A stretch of 64,000 bases of DNA. Origin: Hoeflea sp. YIM 152468. GTDB taxonomy: Bacteria > Pseudomonadota > Alphaproteobacteria > Rhizobiales > Rhizobiaceae. Location of the stretch: assembly GCF_029210485.1 (NCBI RefSeq), contig NZ_JARGET010000003.1, positions 248,001-312,000 on the forward strand, written 5' to 3'. Under the pieces are notes generated by a model. It worked only from the letters and a program-made list of their open reading frames with translations, searched no databases and was not told the origin of the DNA. Shown here piece after piece: positions 8,007-16,051 of this stretch. Both the position numbers and the translations under genes were made by a program. How positions within the stretch are numbered: the stretch's first letter is position 1; each line of letters begins with the position of its first letter.

Positions 8007-9173
8007 TCATTCGGCCGGCGAGGCAACCGCCCCGTCCGCCTTGTCCGTCTTGTCGGCCATGACTTCCTCAACCCACAGCGAATGGTGTTCTCTGGCCCAG
8101 TTCAAGTCAACCTCGCCCGACCCCATCGCGTCAAAGGCGCCCTGCATGCCGATGGTGCCGATATAAATATGAGCGAAAATCAGACAAACCATCGCCACGG
8201 CGATGATCCCGTGCCAGGCGCTGTTGAACTGTTGCTCCTGGAGCAAGGTATAGGGCGGCGCCGGCAGACCCAGGATCGCCGGCACATCAAGGCCGATAGT
8301 GCCCAGAAGCGCGAAGGTGTCGGAAAACAGGCTGTGTTGATAGGGGAACATCAGTGTCCAGCCCGAGACCGACAAAGACAAGCCGAGCAGCATCACGCCC
8401 CAGAAGATGACCTTCTGGCCCGCATTGAATTTCTTCGCCGGCGGGTGGCTCGATTTGCTGAGCAGCCCGCCGCCTTTGGCCAGCCAGTTCAGATCGGTTC
8501 GATCCGGCAAGTTGTGGACGACCCACAGCACGAATGCGATCGCCAGGCCGAGCATGAATGCGAAGGCGGTATAATTGTGCGCGGCTTTCAGGTAGCCCGA
8601 CATCGGACCGAAGAATTCCTTGCCGACGAGCGGCAGGATCAAAGACCGCCCGAACGTGACATTCAGACCGCTTATCGCCAGGATGATGAACGAGAGCGCC
8701 ATCAGCCAATGGCTCATGCGTTCCAAAGTGGAAAAGCGTTTGATCTTGATGCCGGACAGACCCTGCTCGATCTTGATGCGCCCGCGTATGGCGAAGAAAA
8801 GCGCCAGCAGAACCAGCGTCCCGAGCATCGCATAGCCGAAATAATCATGGGTCGGGCCCTGACGGTAAAGACGCCAGTCCTCACCCTGGGACTGAATCAT
8901 TAAACCCGCGGCCTGATCCGGCATGGCAACATTTCCGGTTCTGCCAAGGCGGATATCGTGCCAGATCTCCGAATCCGACTGAATCGCCTGAACACCGCCC
9001 TGCAGGGCCGGGCCTGGTGGAGCGATGGATGTCGTCGCATTTTCCGGTGGCCGGACCGAACTCTGGGCGTGGGCCTGAAGCGGTAAAATCAGCCCGACGA
9101 AGGCGGCCACGGCAAATGCGACCGCTGCAAAGGAATACTGCCTGGACGCGACCCGCATCTTCAAACGTTTCAT
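8007..9173 (-). CDS. Formate dehydrogenase gamma subunit (cytochrome b)
   Basis: A 388-residue membrane protein with an N-terminal signal-like segment (residues 12-36), a roughly 80-residue periplasmic region, an additional membrane helix at about residues 114-130, and a four-helix cytochrome b core. Probable haem ligands are in ERMSHWLMALSFIILAISGL, AHNYTAFAFMLGLAIAFVLW and NSAWHGIIAVAMVCLIFAHI. The subunit anchors FDH in the membrane and passes electrons from the beta subunit to quinone. It is longer than E. coli FdoI because of the periplasmic insert. It follows fdhB after a 93 bp gap that contains a strong hairpin. Confidence 0.92.
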   Translation of the reverse strand: MKRLKMRVASRQYSFAAVAFAVAAFVGLILPLQAHAQSSVRPPENATTSIAPPGPALQGGVQAIQSDSEIWHDIRLGRTGNVAMPDQAAGLMIQSQGEDWRLYRQGPTHDYFGYAMLGTLVLLALFFAIRGRIKIEQGLSGIKIKRFSTLERMSHWLMALSFIILAISGLNVTFGRSLILPLVGKEFFGPMSGYLKAAHNYTAFAFMLGLAIAFVLWVVHNLPDRTDLNWLAKGGGLLSKSSHPPAKKFNAGQKVIFWGVMLLGLSLSVSGWTLMFPYQHSLFSDTFALLGTIGLDVPAILGLPAPPYTLLQEQQFNSAWHGIIAVAMVCLIFAHIYIGTIGMQGAFDAMGSGEVDLNWAREHHSLWVEEVMADKTDKADGAVASPAE

Positions 9174-9210
9174 GCGTGGACTCCCGGTTTCCGGATACGG
9201 ATTGGCGAAA

Positions 9211-9242
9211 ATTGGCAGGCGAACGTTTGTCCGCCTGCCAAT
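9211..9242 (-). terminator. Hairpin between FDH beta and gamma genes (attenuator or processing element)
   Basis: A perfect 11 bp inverted repeat, ATTGGCAGGCG with CGCCTGCCAAT, separated by a 10-base loop. Read on the minus strand it is followed by TTTTCG, a short T tract. It lies in the only long gap inside the FDH structural genes, so it may reduce read-through or protect the upstream alpha-beta mRNA. The repeat is directly visible; its role is inference. Confidence 0.55.
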
Positions 9243-9266
9243 CTGGCCGCAATCGGCATGGGCCGA

Positions 9267-9863
9267 TCAACCGCCACCTTTCTGGTCATAGGCTGTACCC
9301 CAGCCCCAGGCGCCGGCGCCGAAGCCCCGGGCGACGATGCGCTCGCGGTAAATATTGGACACCGTGTCACCGTCGCCGGCCAGCAGCGCCTTGGTCGAGC
9401 ACATCTCGGCGCAAAGCGGCAGCTTGCCTTCGGCGATCCGGTTCCGTCCATATTTCTGGAACTCGGCGGCGGAATTGTCTTCTTCCGGACCGCCCGCACA
9501 GAAGGTGCACTTGTCCATCTTGCCGCGGGAGCCGAAATTCGACGCCTGCGGATATTGTGGAGCGCCAAACGGGCATGCATAGAAGCAGTAGCCGCAGCCG
9601 ATGCACAAATCCTTCGAGTGCAGCACGATGCCGTCATCCGTCTGGTAAAAGCAGTCAACCGGGCAGACTGCCATGCATGGCGCATCCGAACAGTGCATGC
9701 AGGCGACCGAAATCGACCGCTCGCCCGGCTTGCCGTCATTGATGGTGACAACCCGCCGCCGGTTGATGCCCCACGGCACTTCGTTCTCGTTCTTGCATGC
9801 GGTCACGCAGGCGTTGCATTCGATACAACGCTCGGCGTCGCAGAGGAATTTCATTCTAGCCAT
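9267..9863 (-). CDS. fdh3B: Formate dehydrogenase beta subunit, 4Fe-4S
   Basis: A 198-residue iron-sulfur subunit with four cysteine groups: CIECNACVTACKNENEVPWG, CMHCSDAPCMAVCPVDCF, CIGCGYCFYACPFGAPQYPQ, and a C-terminal pair KCTFC plus CAEMCSTKAL. This is the four-cluster arrangement of FDH and DMSO-reductase beta subunits. It lacks the C-terminal membrane helix of E. coli FdoH. Electrons pass from the alpha subunit's Mo/W centre through these clusters to the gamma cytochrome. The gene starts 13 bp after the alpha gene. The initiating Met could be residue 1 or 4. Confidence 0.94.
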   Translation of the reverse strand: MARMKFLCDAERCIECNACVTACKNENEVPWGINRRRVVTINDGKPGERSISVACMHCSDAPCMAVCPVDCFYQTDDGIVLHSKDLCIGCGYCFYACPFGAPQYPQASNFGSRGKMDKCTFCAGGPEEDNSAAEFQKYGRNRIAEGKLPLCAEMCSTKALLAGDGDTVSNIYRERIVARGFGAGAWGWGTAYDQKGGG

Positions 9864-9876
9864 TTGTATATCCTCC

Positions 9877-12864
9877 CTATGCCGCCTCGATGCGGCAAAG
9901 CGTTGATTTTGTTTCCTGCATTTGCGTCACCATGTCGTAGCCATAGGTTTGCGCAGTGTTGGACGCCTCCCCAAGCACATAGGGATCAGCTCCTTCGGGA
10001 TATTTGTCGCGCTGGTCGACGCCCTGGAAATGGCCGCCAAAATGGAACGGACAGAAGACAACACCCCTGCCCACCCGTTCAGTGACCATGGCCATGACCT
10101 TGATCTTGGCACCGGAGGGGCTGTACAGCCACACCGTGCCGCGATCCCTGACCGCCAGATTGTTGGCATCAAACGGGTTGATCTCGACGTACATATCCTG
10201 CTGCAACTCGGCCAGCCACGGATTGGAACGGGATTCATCCCCGCCCCCTTCATACTCAACCAGACGCCCCGACGTCATGACCATCGGAAAGTCCTTGGTA
10301 TAGTCAACATCCTGGATCGACTTGAAGGCCGTCGGCAAACGCCAGAACGTCTTGTCTTCAATGGTCGGATAGTCGGCCACCAGATCACGATTGGGTGCGT
10401 AAAGCGGTTCGCGATGCAGCGGCACCGGGTCCGGGAAAGTCCAGACCACGGCGCGGGCCTTGGCATTGCCGTAAGGCGCGCAGCCATGCATGATCGCAAC
10501 CCGCTGGATGCCGCCCGAAAGGTCGACCTTCCAGTTTACACCGCTGATCTTTTCCTTGAAGTCGGACGGGATATCTCCCTGGTGCGATGTTTCACCAACC
10601 TCTTCCTGATCCGTCGACGGGCGATCCTTGAGATAGCCCGCAACATATTCGATCATCCGCCGCTCGTAAGGGGTCAGATCCTTGTCCCAGCCGAGGCCTT
10701 CAAGCATCGCCATGGTGAACTCGGGATAACCATCCTCGATCTCGGAGCCGACAGGCCAGCTGTTTTCCGCCAGCAGATTGTCTCCGTTGCGTTCGACGCC
10801 GAAGCGGGCGCGGAATCCCATTCCGCCCTTGGCCACCGGGGTCGATACATCGTAAAGCACCGCCGAACCAGGATGCTTCAGCTCGGGCGTGCCCCAGCAA
10901 GGCCAGGGCATTCCATAGAATTCGCCATCATGCGGACCGCCAACACCACGCAAGCTGGTCTTGTCGAAGGTGTACTGGTGCGCCATGTGCGATTTCATGC
11001 GCTCGGGCGACTGCCCGGTCATGCCGATGGTCCACATGCCACGGTTCCACTCGCGGGTGATATCCTCGACAAGCGGCTCCTCGCCATTGACCTCGATGTT
11101 GCGGAACATTCGGTCTTCAAAACCGAACTTCTTGGCAAACTTGTACATGATGGTGTGATCCGGCAAGGACTCAAACAGCGGATCAATCAAGGTATCGCGC
11201 CACTGGATGGACCGGTTTGACGCTGTCACCGAGCCGGAGGTCTCGTATTGGGTCGAGGCCGGCAGCAGGTAGACACCATCCTGGCGGTCCTGAAGCACCG
11301 CGGTCATTGTCGGATAAGGATCAACAACGACCAGCAAGTCCAGCATTCCCATCGCCTTCTGCATTTCAGGCAGCCGGGTTTGCGAGTTCGGAGCATGGCC
11401 CCAGAACACCATGACCTTGGTGTTGTCGGGCTGATCAATGTTTTCCTTGGCTTCGAGGACACCGTCGATCCAGCGCGAGACCGGGATTCCGGTCTCGTAC
11501 ATCATCGCCTTGTCCTTGCCGTCCTTGCCTTTCATGGTGGCAAAGCGGCCTTTGAGCCAATCCAGGTCTTCTTCCCAGACGCGCGCCCAATGGGCATAGG
11601 CGCCTGCCGTCAGACCATAATAGCCCGGCAGCGTGTCGGCGAGCACCCCCAAATCGGTTGCACCCTGAACGTTGTCGTGACCACGGAAGATGTTGGCGCC
11701 GCCGCCGGACTTGCCGACGTTGCCCAGCGCAAGCTGCAGGATCGAATAGGCGCGGGTGTTGGACGAGCCATTCGAGTGCTGCGTGCCGCCCATGCACCAG
11801 ATGAGTGTTCCCGGCCGGTTATCGGCCAAGGTCCGGGCCACCCGCTCGAGCTGCGATCCGGGGACATCGGTCACCCGTTCGACTTCCGCCGGGTTCCACT
11901 TCTTCACCTCGTCACGGATCTGGTCCATGCCCCAGACACGGGTCCTTATGTATTCCTTGTCTTCCCAGCCATTTTCGAAAATGTGGTAGAGAATACCCCA
12001 GATCAGCGCCACGTCGCTGCCGGGCCGGAACCGCACGAATTCATCGGCATGGGCCGCCGTGCGGGTAAAGCGCGGATCGCACACGATCAGCGGCGCATTG
12101 TTTTCTTCCTTGGTCTTGAGAAGATGCAACAGCGACACCGGATGCGCTTCGGCCGGGTTTGATCCGATCAGAATCATGGATCGTGCATTGTGGATGTCGT
12201 TGTAGGAATTGGTCATCGCGCCATAGCCCCAGGTGTTGGCAACACCGGAAACCGTGGTCGAATGGCAAATCCGCGCCTGGTGGTCGACGTTGTTCGTCCC
12301 CCAGTAGGCCGCGAATTTGCGGAACAGATAGGCCTGCTCGTTGGAATGTTTGGCCGAGCCGAGCCAGTAGACCGAATCCGGCCCGGAGGTTTCACGCACC
12401 TCGAGCATCTTGTCGCCGATCTCGTTGATGGCCTCGTCCCAGGAGACGCGCTGCCATTTGCCGGCGACCAGCTTCATCGGATATTTCAAGCGGCGATCGC
12501 CATGGGCATGCTCACGCACGGAAGCGCCCTTGGCGCAATGAGCGCCCAGGTTGAAGGGTGAATCATAGCCCGGGGCCTGACGGGTCCAGACACCGTTTTC
12601 GACCTCGGCAATCACCGTGCAACCGACCGAACAATGCGTGCAGACCGATTTTCTGGTTTCAACGTTCCCGGTGCCTGCGGCTGTCTGAGCTTCTGCTCGC
12701 TTGACCATTCCGCCCGAAAGCGTGGAAATGGCCGCTGCCCCACCAATGGTGAGACCCGAGCGCTTGAGGAATGTCCGGCGATCAATTGCCGTCACCCCGA
12801 GCTCTGCTACCGTCGAGGACAGCCGGGGGCCTCGCGCAACCCCATTTGTCTTCTTCCTGAGCAT
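9877..12864 (-). CDS. fdhA: Formate dehydrogenase alpha subunit, Mo/W-bis-MGD, cysteine type, TAT-exported
   Basis: A 995-residue catalytic subunit that oxidises formate to CO2. A twin-arginine signal is present (RRTFLK at residues 29-34, then a hydrophobic stretch and an Ala-rich cleavage region), so the site faces the periplasm. A [4Fe-4S] motif follows (CTHCSVGCTVIAEVENGVW). The active-site loop reads HQARICHSTTVSGVANTWGY: a TGC codon at 12265-12267 gives Cys200 where E. coli FdnG/FdoG have selenocysteine. The next residue is the conserved His. The MGD-binding regions and the C-terminal molydopterin dinucleotide-binding domain are intact. The metal may be Mo or W. It lies between fdhX and the beta subunit. 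Confidence 0.95.
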   Translation of the reverse strand: MLRKKTNGVARGPRLSSTVAELGVTAIDRRTFLKRSGLTIGGAAAISTLSGGMVKRAEAQTAAGTGNVETRKSVCTHCSVGCTVIAEVENGVWTRQAPGYDSPFNLGAHCAKGASVREHAHGDRRLKYPMKLVAGKWQRVSWDEAINEIGDKMLEVRETSGPDSVYWLGSAKHSNEQAYLFRKFAAYWGTNNVDHQARICHSTTVSGVANTWGYGAMTNSYNDIHNARSMILIGSNPAEAHPVSLLHLLKTKEENNAPLIVCDPRFTRTAAHADEFVRFRPGSDVALIWGILYHIFENGWEDKEYIRTRVWGMDQIRDEVKKWNPAEVERVTDVPGSQLERVARTLADNRPGTLIWCMGGTQHSNGSSNTRAYSILQLALGNVGKSGGGANIFRGHDNVQGATDLGVLADTLPGYYGLTAGAYAHWARVWEEDLDWLKGRFATMKGKDGKDKAMMYETGIPVSRWIDGVLEAKENIDQPDNTKVMVFWGHAPNSQTRLPEMQKAMGMLDLLVVVDPYPTMTAVLQDRQDGVYLLPASTQYETSGSVTASNRSIQWRDTLIDPLFESLPDHTIMYKFAKKFGFEDRMFRNIEVNGEEPLVEDITREWNRGMWTIGMTGQSPERMKSHMAHQYTFDKTSLRGVGGPHDGEFYGMPWPCWGTPELKHPGSAVLYDVSTPVAKGGMGFRARFGVERNGDNLLAENSWPVGSEIEDGYPEFTMAMLEGLGWDKDLTPYERRMIEYVAGYLKDRPSTDQEEVGETSHQGDIPSDFKEKISGVNWKVDLSGGIQRVAIMHGCAPYGNAKARAVVWTFPDPVPLHREPLYAPNRDLVADYPTIEDKTFWRLPTAFKSIQDVDYTKDFPMVMTSGRLVEYEGGGDESRSNPWLAELQQDMYVEINPFDANNLAVRDRGTVWLYSPSGAKIKVMAMVTERVGRGVVFCPFHFGGHFQGVDQRDKYPEGADPYVLGEASNTAQTYGYDMVTQMQETKSTLCRIEAA

Positions 12865-12915
12865 GTTATCCTCCGTTAAAAAAATCCAGTCGCATACCGC
12901 GGCGTGCGGCGTGAA

Positions 12916-13113
12916 CTAGAACCGCGTGCTGGCGTAATATGCCTTGATATGATCGGTTTCCCGGTACCCTGTGCCTGCCTGCAACTCGGCAACTTCGGCT
13001 GCCTCGCTTTCAGTGCCTGCGACCAGTGCCGCTCCGCTGGCGATCGTTCCCAGCCCGGCGAATTTGAGAAAGCCGCGACGGTCGGTCGTGGTATCTTCTG
13101 TCTTTGCCTTCAT
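12916..13113 (-). CDS. Formate dehydrogenase region TAT-signal small protein (FdhX type)
   Basis: A 65-residue protein dominated by a twin-arginine signal, DRRGFLKFAGLGTIASGAAL, followed by AAEVAELQAGTGYRETDHIK and a short tail YYASTRF. Such small TAT proteins occur immediately upstream of FDH alpha genes and may join or chaperone the exported complex. The ATG at 13113 has a clear GGAGG six bases upstream. The longer in-frame start at 13125 would swallow that site. The exact role is unknown. Confidence 0.85.
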   Translation of the reverse strand: MKAKTEDTTTDRRGFLKFAGLGTIASGAALVAGTESEAAEVAELQAGTGYRETDHIKAYYASTRF

Positions 13114-13130
13114 AATGACCTCCACCCATC

Positions 13131-13168
13131 GACACCCGGAGCTGTCTGCAGCAGTCTGGCCGGGTGTC
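13131..13168 (-). other. Hairpin ahead of the fdhX ribosome-binding site
   Basis: A perfect 9 bp inverted repeat, GACACCCGG with CCGGGTGTC, with a 20-base intervening segment. It lies between the chaperone gene and fdhX, about 18 bases before the fdhX start. No T tract follows on the minus strand, so RNA processing or stability is more likely than termination. This is inference from structure alone. Confidence 0.4.
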
Positions 13169-13218
13169 TCCGCCGGACTACACTACACGCTTACAAAACC
13201 CTTCGCCGCAAACGCGGC

Positions 13219-13824
13219 CTACATCTCGAACGCGCTCTGTTCGATCGCCATGAACAGGCGGCCGATACAACCAACCGGTTTGAAAAAACGGGCTGACGAA
13301 CAGGTCTCGAGATCTTTGAAAAAATGCGGCGTCCAATTGCCGACATGACTGTCGAAAAATGTCTTTTGCGTTGAAACCGGCTGAAGCGTGCCGAAGCTTC
13401 CATCAATCAGGCCGGCCATCATTTCCATCAACGCGGCAACGTGATCCTCCGGATCGGTCACGTCGTCGTTGCGGGCAATGCCAAGCGGGCGCATGTCATC
13501 GCGCAAACGTGCCAGTGGCTTTTCGTGCAAAAATCCGGTGAGATAATAGGAACCGAACGGAGTCAAGACACCCCGGCCCAAGCCGATGAACAAAACGTCG
13601 TATTCGTCACGACAGTCAGCCAAGTCCATGGAGTCAGCAGTATTTGCAAGATCGCTAATGGCCTGACCAAGCTCGGACTCGTCACCGGTCATCTGGGTCA
13701 GGACCGAGAGAAGAGATGCATCAGGCGGCACGCGTAACAGCCGGCCTACAAGCCTGTAAATATTGACCCGCAATTGATCCGCTTCATCAATCCGGTCCAT
13801 CGAAACTGCTTTTTGTTTCAACAC
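13219..13824 (-). CDS. TorD/DmsD-family molecular chaperone for formate dehydrogenase
   Basis: A roughly 201-residue all-helical cytosolic protein of the TorD superfamily. It has YRLVGRLLRVPPDASLLSVL near the N-terminus, EYDVLFIGLGRGVLTPFGSY in the middle (the usual E-Y-xx-LF-G core followed by a P-SYY-like turn), and a C-terminal block ending FDSHVGNWTPHFFKDLE. These chaperones bind the TAT signal of a molybdoenzyme and hold it for cofactor insertion. As first gene of the FDH operon its client is presumably FdhA. The start is uncertain: GTG 13824 has GGGAGAGAGG upstream; ATG 13800 and a longer start at 13872 are possible. Confidence 0.85.
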   Translation of the reverse strand: MLKQKAVSMDRIDEADQLRVNIYRLVGRLLRVPPDASLLSVLTQMTGDESELGQAISDLANTADSMDLADCRDEYDVLFIGLGRGVLTPFGSYYLTGFLHEKPLARLRDDMRPLGIARNDDVTDPEDHVAALMEMMAGLIDGSFGTLQPVSTQKTFFDSHVGNWTPHFFKDLETCSSARFFKPVGCIGRLFMAIEQSAFEM

Positions 13825-14257
13825 AGCCTCTCTCCCTTTGGCGAAGAGATCACTTTTGTGACGGCAAAGCAATACAATTCCGTTTTTCTGATCAAAATCA
13901 AAAACTCAACACTACCGTCAAGGCGATTTTCGGTCGAAATTGTCTTGCTTTGGCCGGGAATGGCAAAGGTTCGCGCGGAACCACGAGTAACGTAACAATG
14001 GACGTTCAGCACCCTGTTGCTGAGAGCATGTTCCACCAGGCCGATGACCATCCATTACTGTCGCGCCAGACGCCGCGGGAACCGGGCCCGCCGGGCGCCT
14101 GCCGCTGAATTTCGATGACGGCAGCTTTTGTGTGGTCAGCGGCAGATAAATTACCGCTTGAACGAGATTGTCACACAGTGTCCCCGAGCCCTATAGGGCG
14201 GATAGCTCCTGCCGGAGATCGACTTGACAGACCGGAAGTTCCATCTAACATTCTAGA
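13825..14257. other. 433 bp divergent control region, FDH operon and gntR
   Basis: No convincing gene is present. The stretch separates the leftward FDH operon from the rightward GntR gene. The right end carries a TTGACA (14224-14229) followed after 16 bp by TAACAT, which overlaps the palindromic operator described separately. I found no canonical FNR box (TTGAT-N4-ATCAA) for the FDH operon; the AT-rich part around 13880-13920 may hold its promoter, but I cannot define it. Confidence 0.5.
14224..14251 (+). promoter_or_regulatory. Candidate gntR promoter
   Basis: A perfect -35 hexamer TTGACA (14224-14229) is followed after 16 bp by TAACAT (14246-14251), which matches four of six bases of the -10 consensus. 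Transcription would begin near 14258, the A of the ATG start codon, predicting a leaderless or nearly leaderless message. The -10 overlaps the palindromic operator. Confidence 0.45.
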
Positions 14258-14264
14258 ATGCTAA
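14245..14264. promoter_or_regulatory. Palindromic operator, gntR promoter (site A)
   Basis: The core CATTCTAGAATG (14249-14260) is a perfect 12 bp palindrome inside CTAACATTCTAGAATGCTAA. Related sequences occur at the aldo/keto reductase-BtpA and binding protein-ATPase divergent promoters. The site covers the putative -10 and the ATG of gntR, so autorepression is likely. Confidence 0.6.
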
Positions 14265-14992
14265 AAAGTGAGAAGAAATTGCTGCAAGAGGCTCCCAAAT
14301 CCCGGCCGGCACTGCCCCCGCTTGATCAATCTGCGGGATCACTGGCGCAGAAGGTTTACGTCTCGCTCAAGCAGGCGATCCTTTCGCTGGCCTTTCGACC
14401 CGGCGAGATCCTGCAGAAATCCGAGATCTGCAGGGAGCTTGGTGTTTCGCGCTCACCGGTGGCCGAGGCTGTGGCGCGATTGTCGGCGGAAGGTCTGGTC
14501 AATGTGATTCCGCAGGCCGGCACCTTCGTCGCGCGATTTTCCATGGCCGAAATACGCGAGGGTGCGTTTTTGCGCGAGGCGCTGGAACTGGCCGCGGTGG
14601 AAGTCGTGGCCGACATCATCACCGAGGAGCAACTGGTGCTGCTCAGGCGCAATCTGAGGGTCCAGGAAGCGCTGATGCAGGACGGTGACACCGCCGGATT
14701 CTATCAGATGGACGCGCAGATGCATGAGTTGATTCTGTCGTTCACCGGTTATCGCCGCCTGGCCGTGCTGGCCGAAACCGCCTGGGTCCACGTCAACCGC
14801 GCGCGCCGTTTGAATTTGCCGGCCCCGGGCCGGATCGAAGCAACACTGGAAGAGCACAAGGCAATCGTCGCCGCGCTGGAGGCCCGTGACCCGGCCGCCG
14901 CGCGCCAGGCGACCCGGCACCATCTCAGTCAGCTGATCACATTTCTCGAGCCGCTGGTCGATCAGCGGCCGGAGCTTTTTGACACTGGTTGA
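14258..14992 (+). CDS. GntR-family regulator, FadR/FCD subgroup
   Basis: A 244-residue regulator. The winged helix (residues 28-90) contains KVYVSLKQAILSLAFRPGEI, then a helix-turn-helix SEICRELGVSRSPVAEAVAR with the family's S-R-S-P-V signature, and the wing EGLVNVIPQAGTFVARFS. The C-terminal all-helical FCD domain has the metal-binding style D and two H residues (MDAQMHELILSF, TRHHLSQLI). Family members release DNA on binding small carboxylates or sugar acids. It heads the carbohydrate island and is the obvious candidate to bind the CATnCTAGnATG palindromes. No good ribosome-binding site precedes ATG 14258; an in-frame TTG at 14279 behind GAGAAG is an alternative start. Confidence 0.9.
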   Translation: MLKSEKKLLQEAPKSRPALPPLDQSAGSLAQKVYVSLKQAILSLAFRPGEILQKSEICRELGVSRSPVAEAVARLSAEGLVNVIPQAGTFVARFSMAEIREGAFLREALELAAVEVVADIITEEQLVLLRRNLRVQEALMQDGDTAGFYQMDAQMHELILSFTGYRRLAVLAETAWVHVNRARRLNLPAPGRIEATLEEHKAIVAALEARDPAAARQATRHHLSQLITFLEPLVDQRPELFDTG

Positions 14993-15034
14993 CCCTGTCC
15001 GTTCTGCTTTCTCCAAAGCCTGCCATTGTCACCC

Positions 15035-15072
15035 TACAGCGCCGTGCACCCGACTGGATGCGCGGCGCTGTA
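15035..15072. terminator. Hairpin between convergent gntR and amidohydrolase genes
   Basis: Fourteen-base arms TACAGCGCCGTGCA and TGCGCGGCGCTGTA pair with one G-U wobble across a 10-base loop. It sits between two convergent genes, the usual place for a bidirectional terminator, but no T tract follows on either strand. Confidence 0.5.
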
Positions 15073-15186
15073 TCCGTTTGACCGCGACATGCCTTCGGCA
15101 GCCCAGGCAGCCGCGGCGCTGCATGTTTCAACGCCGGTGGCCGAAGGTTCCAGCATCACCGCCGGTCAGGCATCAGCGATGCTCGA

Positions 15187-16032
15187 TCAGCCGGAAATCC
15201 GGTAAAATCGAGCGGCGGTTCCGCCATAAATGTCGGCCTTTGCCTGTGCATCAAGATCGTCGGTGAGCGCTTCGGCTGCCGCGCGCCAATCCTGATAGCT
15301 GGCGGCAAGCCGGCAAACCGGCCAGTCAGACCCCCACATCACCCGTGCAGGGCCGAACGTGTCGAGCACGTGATCGACATAGGGTCTGAGGTCTTCGATG
15401 GTCCAGCCGGGTTTGGCTTCGGTGACCAGCGCCGAGAACTTGCAGCAGGCCCCGGTCTGCTGGGCGATCCTGGTCATGCCGTCAGCCCAGAAGCGGAAAT
15501 TGTCGTCCGAATGATCGCGGATCTGCGGCTTCATGCAATGATCGATGACCACCCGCATGTCCGGGTAGCGCTTGAGGATGGTGAGAAAATTGGCCAGATG
15601 CCGGGGAAAACCGAGAGCATCGAAGGTGAGGTCAAGGTCGGCAACGGCGCGGAAGCCCCATTGAACGTCATCGCGCAGCATCCAGTCGTCATCGGCAATG
15701 TCCTGAATCATCGGCCGCACGCCCTTGAATTTCGGGTGCTGCGACAGCCGCTTCAGCGTCGCCAGATCGGATGGCTTTTCGAAATCAATCCAGCCGACGA
15801 CACCGGCGACAAAGGAAGTCGCATCGGCGAGACCCAGCATGTACTCGGTTTCATTGACGCTGGCCGCGGCCTGGACCAGCACTGTCGCGTCAATGCCGTG
15901 CGTATCGAGATGCGGCGCCAGATCGGCGGGCGCGTAATGGCGCGCCAGCGTTGCATTGTCCATCGGCATCCAGTCGTAGTCGCCACGAAGCGGATTCCAG
16001 AAATGCTGGTGTGCGTCGATTTGCATGGTCAT
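15187..16032 (-). CDS. Amidohydrolase family 2 protein, sugar lactonase-like
   Basis: A 281-residue TIM-barrel hydrolase of the COG3618 type (fuconolactonase and related sugar lactonases). Visible motifs are IDAHQHFWNP at the N-terminus (HxH metal site), KGVRPMIQDI in the middle, MRVVIDHCMKP (third His) and ARVMWGSDWPVCR with the catalytic Asp near the C-terminus. Such enzymes open sugar-acid lactones. It follows the aldo/keto reductase gene by 19 bp, and a dehydrogenase-lactonase pair would turn an aldose into its aldonate. The start at 16032 is chosen because the conserved N-terminus begins just after it and a purine-rich site precedes it. Substrate unknown. Confidence 0.85.
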   Translation of the reverse strand: MTMQIDAHQHFWNPLRGDYDWMPMDNATLARHYAPADLAPHLDTHGIDATVLVQAAASVNETEYMLGLADATSFVAGVVGWIDFEKPSDLATLKRLSQHPKFKGVRPMIQDIADDDWMLRDDVQWGFRAVADLDLTFDALGFPRHLANFLTILKRYPDMRVVIDHCMKPQIRDHSDDNFRFWADGMTRIAQQTGACCKFSALVTEAKPGWTIEDLRPYVDHVLDTFGPARVMWGSDWPVCRLAASYQDWRAAAEALTDDLDAQAKADIYGGTAARFYRISG

Positions 16033-16051
16033 GCCCCCATCTCCTGCTGCC

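Noticed and set aside
12265-12267. Possible selenocysteine codon in the formate dehydrogenase active site
   Set aside because: The codon is TGC, a plain cysteine (Cys200), and no in-frame TGA or SECIS-like hairpin is needed to read the protein.
13880-13915. FNR box upstream of the FDH operon
   Set aside because: CTGATCAAAATCAA gives only half a site; no TTGAT-N4-ATCAA pattern is present.
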